Shown: one piece after another, positions 16,811 through 22,976 of the stretch
Numbering within the stretch: the stretch's first letter is position 1
Layout of the letters: the number at the start of each line of letters is the position of its first letter
The notes under the pieces: generated by a model
Told to the model about the DNA's origin: nothing
The model's database searches: none
The model's input: only the letters and a program-made list of their open reading frames with translations
Translations under genes and position numbers: made by a program
NCBI GenBank assembly: GCA_947074205.1
Contig: CAMTOQ010000038.1
Span: forward strand, 1-33,596
Length of the DNA: 33,596 nucleotides
Origin: an uncultured Bacteroides sp.
GTDB taxonomy: Bacteria > Bacteroidota > Bacteroidia > Bacteroidales > Bacteroidaceae
Direction of reading: 5' to 3'

Positions 16811-18988
16811 TTATTCGTATATGAGTTCGAAATCATCTATCCACATTGTACTATCACCACCCGAGAAGTAGTCGCCATACTTACTGGCAGAAGCTACAAT
16901 CACAATAGCAGTAGGCTTACGTTCTAAAGATCTGTATTCCAATGGAATTTCAAATTCTATCATGCCATCACCACCAACAGCTTCTCTCCATTCTATTGCT
17001 CCATAGGCAATAACGCCTGAACCATTTGGATCGAATAGCTGACGAGTGGACTCTTTAGTTTTAATAATCAGTGGCCAAGTGGTGCCATCGTAGTTTTCTC
17101 CAGCCCAATCGCCAAGTGCTATGAAAACAGTACCGATATCAGTTGAACCTTCAGGGAATTCAGCTACTTCAGCAGGAACATTCGCATATTTTACAGCTGC
17201 GGGTTGATATCTCACATATCCCTTCAAAGATTTTGGTCTGCTATAGAATGGACGGCCCCAACCTAGAATACCATCCGTACCATCGGTCTTAAGATATTGG
17301 CCTACGAAAGCATTACCTGCAGCGAATTTACCTATTATACTTATACCCACAAACTGCGAGCTAAGCTTAGCGGAGTAGACGCCGCTATGCACATATTCAG
17401 TAGATGAATTTGTTACATTCTTGCTCATTGTGGCTGAACCATGATTACCGGTATCCCACCACATATTTTGGCCAGAGGCATACATCAATAATGGTGTACT
17501 GCCTGACCAGTATTCAAAACCTGCGTTTTCGGGTTGAGAAGCGGATTCAGTTGTGAATGTGCAAACATTAGCCGAAACCACTTCACCATCCAAAGCTTGG
17601 TATTCGTATCTAGTACCAGCCTCAAGACCTGTGAGATCGGCTTTTACATTGGCTCCATCAACAGTACCTGCAATATTTGTCCAGGTTGCAGTGCCAACTT
17701 TGCGATATCTAAAAGAAGGCGTGCCCGAGAGTGTCTTAACAACAGAAGCTTGAAGTGTTGCTTTATTACTCCATACCGAAGCATCATTTACTTCTACTGC
17801 TACTATTGTAGCGTCTGATACTGTAATTACAAGATCTTTGCTTGTCACACCTTGTTCAGAGTCTCCAACTGTAACAGATATTGTATAGCTTCCTTCGTTA
17901 GTTGTAATTTTGGTTACTAAGTCAGTGGAGAAAGTAACTCCCCACACAGAACCATTAAGCCCATTACGTTTAGAGATAGTAAGACCTACTTCATTTAACG
18001 AATTGATTTCTGTTGCGGTTAGCTCAGAAAGATTAATATTACTCAAAGGTATACCCCAACTGATAAAACTACTGCTCGACAACTGCATTCTTGTTAAAGG
18101 ACAAGAGGTGACAGCCCAAATAGAGAAGCTTTTATCAGAATTAGGTTCAAAGAATACAGGTGAATCAATATTTAGATCCTCGTTGTCTGCATCCAACACA
18201 GAAAGCTTTGGACGTTCATAGATAATGATTTGTGAAGATTCCTCGTGTAGAGGAGTTTCATCTACTTCTAGATCAAATGCAGCTCCACCAGTTTCCGTAG
18301 AAGTGGCTGTAAACTTATAAGATAAATCGTAACGAGTAGTTGCCTTTGCGTTCTCTATTTGAGTCTCTTTAATAAAAGGCTGTCCGTCCATTTTCACACC
18401 CTCAAACTTACAGTTGATTACTGCGTCATCAGGCAAGATGAAATAACCAGTTTGATTTGCATTCTCAGGAGTAAATTGCAGCTGCCCCTTTGAAGTAGAT
18501 AAGGTAACTTTAAGATTTTCTGTAAACGCATCATAAAGTGATTGATCAAACGTAACTGTTACCAAAGTATTCATGATGTTACAAACCACTGCTACCTCTT
18601 TTGTTTGAGCACGTGTAACACTGAATTCATTTTCCCCTTGAAAGAACTTATCTTCAAAAGATGCAGCAGTCGATTTACCGGCTTCCACACTAATCATATA
18701 ATTTCCCGTTACGAGTTTTATCAGTTCTGGTACAGTTGCCAAATCCTCATATTTCTGAATAAGTTTATTATCCGAATTATAAAGACGCACGCGGCTAGTA
18801 GCTCTCAGCTGGTTTTGCTCTTCATCGGTAAGTCCAGCACGCGAAGATTGTCTGATTACCTTTACTCCATTGTTGAGGTTCACATCAAATCTCACACTAC
18901 CTTCTCCGTTAAAGAAGTCGTCTTGATCAGAGCATCCTACAAATAGCACAGCTAGTATAGGAAGTATATAGTATAATATCTTTTTCAT
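16811..18988 (-). CDS. DUF4493 / Ig / FN3-like / PCMD lipoprotein, PCMD type A (first set)
   Basis: 725-residue lipoprotein: signal ending LFVGC with Cys19 followed by acidic SDQDD, a DUF4493 domain (about 25-235: VRFDVNLNNGVKV, LVTGNYMISVEAG, VVCNIMNTLVTVTFD), an Ig- or cadherin-like part (about 260-400), an FN3-like repeat (about 405-485, TGLEAGTRYEYQALDG) and a type-A PCMD domain (about 488-725) ending MWIDDFELIYE. The PCMD part is strongly similar to that of the 545-residue protein encoded at 13542-15179. The start lies 5 bp after the stop of the upstream gene, which marks a tight operon. Probably surface-exposed; ligand unknown. No catalytic residues are recognisable. Confidence 0.83.
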   Translation of the reverse strand: MKKILYYILPILAVLFVGCSDQDDFFNGEGSVRFDVNLNNGVKVIRQSSRAGLTDEEQNQLRATSRVRLYNSDNKLIQKYEDLATVPELIKLVTGNYMISVEAGKSTAASFEDKFFQGENEFSVTRAQTKEVAVVCNIMNTLVTVTFDQSLYDAFTENLKVTLSTSKGQLQFTPENANQTGYFILPDDAVINCKFEGVKMDGQPFIKETQIENAKATTRYDLSYKFTATSTETGGAAFDLEVDETPLHEESSQIIIYERPKLSVLDADNEDLNIDSPVFFEPNSDKSFSIWAVTSCPLTRMQLSSSSFISWGIPLSNINLSELTATEINSLNEVGLTISKRNGLNGSVWGVTFSTDLVTKITTNEGSYTISVTVGDSEQGVTSKDLVITVSDATIVAVEVNDASVWSNKATLQASVVKTLSGTPSFRYRKVGTATWTNIAGTVDGANVKADLTGLEAGTRYEYQALDGEVVSANVCTFTTESASQPENAGFEYWSGSTPLLMYASGQNMWWDTGNHGSATMSKNVTNSSTEYVHSGVYSAKLSSQFVGISIIGKFAAGNAFVGQYLKTDGTDGILGWGRPFYSRPKSLKGYVRYQPAAVKYANVPAEVAEFPEGSTDIGTVFIALGDWAGENYDGTTWPLIIKTKESTRQLFDPNGSGVIAYGAIEWREAVGGDGMIEFEIPLEYRSLERKPTAIVIVASASKYGDYFSGGDSTMWIDDFELIYE

Positions 18989-18993
18989 CGCTA

Positions 18994-20319
18994 TTATTCA
19001 GTTATTAATGTTAATGTTTTTGTAACTGAAACGTTATCTTCATCTATAACTTCAATTATAAAGTTATGAGTTCCTGCACCATAAATACCTAATAGTGGAG
19101 TAAATTGAGTAATATTGAATAGTAATTCAGTTTGACCAATTACATCACTACCAGTCGGGAATCCAAGACCTTTCAATCCTACTTCGTAAGCTCCAGGATA
19201 AGCTAAATCAAATTTATCTGTAAGATTAACGCCCGTCAATACCTCCGGTGTCAATTTATCAGAATCGATAGTCACATGAACATGGGCTATCCCCTTAGGA
19301 GCTGCAAGGGTAACAATAAGGTCTACAGCACCACGAACAACTTGTGGTTGGTCAATGTCGAAAGGAGAACCACCAAAGTTAGTACCAACAATTGAAGGAG
19401 CATTTTCATTAGTGTTACCACCGTCGCCACCGCCAGTGTTGCCACCGTCGCCACCACCAGTATTGCCACCGTCGCCACCGCCACTAGGGAAGTCATCTAT
19501 TTCTTCGTCTCCACCAGGATTAACGTCAACTGGTATTTCGACAATTTCACAAGTCACATCGATTTCGATACCAAAGTTTGGCTGACCGCCATCACCAGTA
19601 TCACCAACTGATCCCTTATATGTGAAAATCAATTTTCTATGTTCACCCTTTTTGATACCTGGGAAAGAGGTGGTTTTATTATAAGACACACCATCAATTG
19701 TACCACTAAGAGTTGTAGCCAAAACATTGGCATCAGCATTAATGGCTTTAAAGTATCCGGCACGAGTTTCGGTTTTAACGAATTCCAAAGCAGCACTCTC
19801 AACCTGATTGGCTATTACGGAAATCTTAGTATCTGCACCCATCACTTCTTTTAAGGCATCGTCTATTTCGACAGTCGTTTTAATATTCGAAAGTCTACAA
19901 GTCACTATACCTAGGTCGGTAAATGTATCCTTTAAAATATCGAAGGATTTAGAGCCATAGTAGTAAGGTTTCTCCCATGCAGCATCTTCAGGCACATGAG
20001 ACCAGACTTCAAGTCTGTAGCTCCCTACATTCAAAGCAAATACCTCTGGCATATTTTTATATACCCACTCCTTAATAGGGTTAGTCCCACCGTCTGCATA
20101 GATATAGATAATAAAATCACTTATATCTACACCTGCACGAGTGACAGCATCCACATTTACTCCAACTTTAAGTGAAGCTAGGTTAAGCTGTCCTTGCGCC
20201 AAGTCACCTTGGCTACCATTGCCATTTTCGGCATTGATATTATATGCTTCTCTTTCGCACGACGTAAAAGAAAGCATCGTGGCAAAAGCGAGCATAAAAA
20301 TTAAAAATAATCTATTCAT
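18994..20319 (-). CDS. DUF4493-only lipoprotein with Gly-rich hinge (first set)
   Basis: 441-residue lipoprotein: signal ending SFTSC with Cys21 followed by EREAY, a DUF4493 domain (about 30-255: LNLASLKVGVNV, FIIYIYADG, LNVGSYRLEVWSH, TCRLSNIKTTVEI), a Gly/Asp/Asn hinge with three copies of GGGDGGNT (residues 280-303) and a C-terminal Ig- or cadherin-like domain (about 308-441). That last domain resembles the one after DUF4493 in the 725- and 834-residue proteins, but the PCMD domain is absent. The hinge should be flexible and could present the outer domain away from the membrane. The gene starts 21 bp after the upstream stop. Function unknown. Confidence 0.8.
   Translation of the reverse strand: MNRLFLIFMLAFATMLSFTSCEREAYNINAENGNGSQGDLAQGQLNLASLKVGVNVDAVTRAGVDISDFIIYIYADGGTNPIKEWVYKNMPEVFALNVGSYRLEVWSHVPEDAAWEKPYYYGSKSFDILKDTFTDLGIVTCRLSNIKTTVEIDDALKEVMGADTKISVIANQVESAALEFVKTETRAGYFKAINADANVLATTLSGTIDGVSYNKTTSFPGIKKGEHRKLIFTYKGSVGDTGDGGQPNFGIEIDVTCEIVEIPVDVNPGGDEEIDDFPSGGGDGGNTGGGDGGNTGGGDGGNTNENAPSIVGTNFGGSPFDIDQPQVVRGAVDLIVTLAAPKGIAHVHVTIDSDKLTPEVLTGVNLTDKFDLAYPGAYEVGLKGLGFPTGSDVIGQTELLFNITQFTPLLGIYGAGTHNFIIEVIDEDNVSVTKTLTLITE
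19411..19482 (-). repeat. Three 24-bp tandem repeats coding for a GGGDGGNT hinge
   Basis: Units at 19411-19434, 19435-19458 and 19459-19482 differ from each other at only a few bases. In frame they encode eight-residue repeats. Length change by slippage would stay in frame and alter only hinge length. Confidence 0.9.
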
Positions 20320-20340
20320 ATCTTAGTTTATTTTCTACTA

Positions 20341-22845
20341 TTAATAAATCAATTGTATATTGTCTACACACAATACACTACCACCCCAATAGGAGGAATC
20401 TATAATTTTCACCATTCTTGTAGGGGTTTCCATTAAATTCGTTTCCTCAGAATGTAGATCACTGCATTTATTTGATGACGAAAATACAATATAGAAATGT
20501 GTAGCTTTAAGATTAGTGTATTCAGAGTTATAATTCAAAGCTACAGTAGCATTGGTATAGCTGCCTGCAGCGTTTCCTGCTGTTATTTCGCCATAAGCCA
20601 ATTGCTTTACAGAGCCATCATTACGATTCTCTACCACTGCCCACACTTTGAAATTATCGTTATTATAGCTATCATACTTATATTCGAATGAAATGCTTTT
20701 AGGGCGCGATACGAATGCAATACCGTAATTATAGCTGTCAGTTTGACTATTCACATCGAAAGAGTAACTACCTAAAAAGATTTTACCAGCAGAACGTTGT
20801 TTGCAAGTATTAGTTGTCAAACCTCCATATCCATTACCTGAACCGTTATTCCAACCAATCGATCGTATTACCGCAGCATAATTATTCCCTCCTCTATTTT
20901 CATTGATTACAGAAGGATAAGCATTGATAGCATAATTCATATTACCACTCTCGCTATGATTGAAAGTTTTAGCATTTGTGGTAGCCCAACTTCCGGAATT
21001 GGGAATATAAGCATCGTAAGTAATAGGGCTAGTTCCATCCCACATTCCTTTAGCTAGTTTTTTGGTAGCTTCTACATTCCAACCATTCATATCAGCATTA
21101 GGCACTTGAGTGGCAGCCTCAGTAGCCACATTAAGTATATCCGAATAGCCAGTTCTTCCTGCGTCATCTTTTACCATGGCACGGAAGGTATAATTAGTAC
21201 CTGCTGTTAGTCCACTAACAGTTAGTAAGTTTCCATCTTGAGTTTGTACCGGTTTCAACCAATTCTCCCCATCTTTATATTCAATGCTAAGCAACTCCAT
21301 ATTCAAAGCACGAGTAGATGAAGCCTGGGCTACTTGAAAGGTAGCTGACGTCGCCCACACAGAACCTTCTGAAGGAGCAGAAAGAGTAATAGCTGGCTCG
21401 GAAATTGCACAGGTAGCAGTCAGAGTGCGTTGTTTAAACATAGCTCTCATCTGCAAGCCGGCCGTAGTATTAGTCAAAGACAATGGGAAAGCAAAGTTAA
21501 CATGATAGGTTGATGCAGTCTCACCGTCTACTATCGAAGCTGGCACTATGTTTTGCCAAGCGCCCATTGCAAACCATTGGTAGGTCACTGCATTAATATC
21601 ACCATCAATAGTGAGAAAAGCACTTGCCGAATATGCACCGTAAGGAATAGGATCGGAAAAAGTAAATGCAAAACCATTGTCTGTCACCTTGATGGCTAAT
21701 ACCACATCAGCATCAGCTGTTTTGTCTAGCAGATCTGTTGCAGTTAAAGTAAATGTAGATACATCATTATCGCTTACAAATTCTAGATTTGAAACTAAAT
21801 CAGAGAAATCGATATGAGCGACCCCCTCGCTATTGGCATCGAAGCCTCTAGGTTTGAAGCCATAAACATTGAAGAGTTCGCGATTTTGAGCTGAAACATT
21901 CATCAAGTCGACCGTCGCAGGCCAACCCTTATCTATAAGACTCTTGGCATTTGTAGTTAAAATACATGATTTGATACCCGATTGAGCAGTAAGCAATACT
22001 TGAAGTGGTTTTTCTGTTTTTCTACCCTCAACTACAGACTGTTCAACACCCGAGGCGAAACCTGAAATATTAAAGTAAGGAGCTTTATTGACTGCAATGT
22101 CAGAAATATCAATCACAATTGGTTCCACATCCACTTCATCATTGAACGATACTACTAACTGCGCCGCACCTGCATCAACATCAAGAGTCATATTATATTG
22201 GCTCTTGGCCGCAACTACTATCGGACTTAAAGGTATTGTTTGCGAATTTGTGGCTCCAGGTCTTTTAGCTATAACATTAAAGTTTATAGTACCTGGCTTC
22301 ACATAGGCAGCACGAGTTTCGTCGCTGACAAAATTAATAGTGCCACCTAATGAGGTTATCACATTTGTAGAGTACTCTTGGAAATAATCCTTAAAAGCAT
22401 CAGTATAACCTACTGCCACCTTTGCATTTTGTAAAGTACAACTGATTGTTACATTGGTCACACCTTGGCTAGCAATAGAGAAAGCCTGAGAGCCACTAAT
22501 AAATGGTTTATCCCACCCTTCATCGTTAAGGCTTCCATAAGAGGCTTCAGCCGTATAAGAGCCGTAAGGAAAAACTGTACCTTCTTGAAAGTCACTGAAC
22601 TTAGCCCAGGTTCTGATAAGATCATCTCCTCTAAAAATACTGAGTGAGAAATCACCAACAGGAAACTCTGCTGCTTCGTCAGTGCGTGTACCCAAATTTC
22701 TAACTTCGGAATTAGCTTCAAGCTGTAAGCTCAAAGTTCCCTCTTTGTCGCTACTACCCATATTTAGTGCATCCCTATCGCAAGAACAGACTAAAAAAGC
22801 AGCAACAATAAAAGCCATAAAAACACGAATTTTGTTCATGGTCAT
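20341..22845 (-). CDS. DUF4493 / Ig / FN3-like / PCMD lipoprotein, PCMD type B (first set)
   Basis: First and largest gene of the block, 834 residues. The signal ends LVCSC with Cys22 followed by DRDAL (a Met two codons in is an alternative start). Domains: DUF4493 (about 35-250: GTLSLQLEAN, FPVGDFSLSIFRGDD, FPYGSYTAEASYG, VTISCTLQNAKVAVGY), an Ig- or cadherin-like part (about 255-395), a second Ig-like part (about 400-500), an FN3-like repeat (about 505-580, GLTAGTNYTFRAMV) and a type-B PCMD domain (about 585-834) ending VLCVDNIQLIY. The PCMD part is most like that of the 552-residue protein. A candidate promoter lies 41 bp upstream. It is probably a rod-like surface protein with the PCMD domain outermost; this is inference. 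Confidence 0.83.
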   Translation of the reverse strand: MTMNKIRVFMAFIVAAFLVCSCDRDALNMGSSDKEGTLSLQLEANSEVRNLGTRTDEAAEFPVGDFSLSIFRGDDLIRTWAKFSDFQEGTVFPYGSYTAEASYGSLNDEGWDKPFISGSQAFSIASQGVTNVTISCTLQNAKVAVGYTDAFKDYFQEYSTNVITSLGGTINFVSDETRAAYVKPGTINFNVIAKRPGATNSQTIPLSPIVVAAKSQYNMTLDVDAGAAQLVVSFNDEVDVEPIVIDISDIAVNKAPYFNISGFASGVEQSVVEGRKTEKPLQVLLTAQSGIKSCILTTNAKSLIDKGWPATVDLMNVSAQNRELFNVYGFKPRGFDANSEGVAHIDFSDLVSNLEFVSDNDVSTFTLTATDLLDKTADADVVLAIKVTDNGFAFTFSDPIPYGAYSASAFLTIDGDINAVTYQWFAMGAWQNIVPASIVDGETASTYHVNFAFPLSLTNTTAGLQMRAMFKQRTLTATCAISEPAITLSAPSEGSVWATSATFQVAQASSTRALNMELLSIEYKDGENWLKPVQTQDGNLLTVSGLTAGTNYTFRAMVKDDAGRTGYSDILNVATEAATQVPNADMNGWNVEATKKLAKGMWDGTSPITYDAYIPNSGSWATTNAKTFNHSESGNMNYAINAYPSVINENRGGNNYAAVIRSIGWNNGSGNGYGGLTTNTCKQRSAGKIFLGSYSFDVNSQTDSYNYGIAFVSRPKSISFEYKYDSYNNDNFKVWAVVENRNDGSVKQLAYGEITAGNAAGSYTNATVALNYNSEYTNLKATHFYIVFSSSNKCSDLHSEETNLMETPTRMVKIIDSSYWGGSVLCVDNIQLIY

Positions 22846-22885
22846 TACACTTTGTTACTTAATCTAATAATTATAAAATAAGCAA

Positions 22886-22919
22886 CAAAACTATATAAAT
22901 TGAACAAAATATAGCCAAA
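22886..22919 (-). promoter_or_regulatory. Candidate promoter of the DUF4493/PCMD operon
   Basis: Minus-strand -7 box TAGTTTTG (22893-22886) fits TAnnTTTG exactly; a TTTG (22919-22916) lies 22 nt upstream, slightly farther than usual. The leader between this box and the ATG carries ATTAGATTAAGTAACAAAG, which resembles the middle of the two small RNAs at 4336 and 4751. Confidence 0.5.
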
Positions 22920-22976
22920 AACGAGCCATTATTGTTTCTTAAGCTTAAATTTAGAACACATTTATGCTTATAATGA

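Noticed and set aside
11113..22845. Classical polysaccharide utilization locus or fimbrial (Mfa/Fim) operon
   Set aside because: No SusC-type transporter, SusD, glycosidase, sensor or recognisable fimbrillin motif; the proteins are DUF4493, PCMD and small barrels.
22932..22975. Hairpin TAAGC-TAAAT after the 993-residue protein gene as terminator
   Set aside because: Short interrupted stem without a T-tract on the minus strand.
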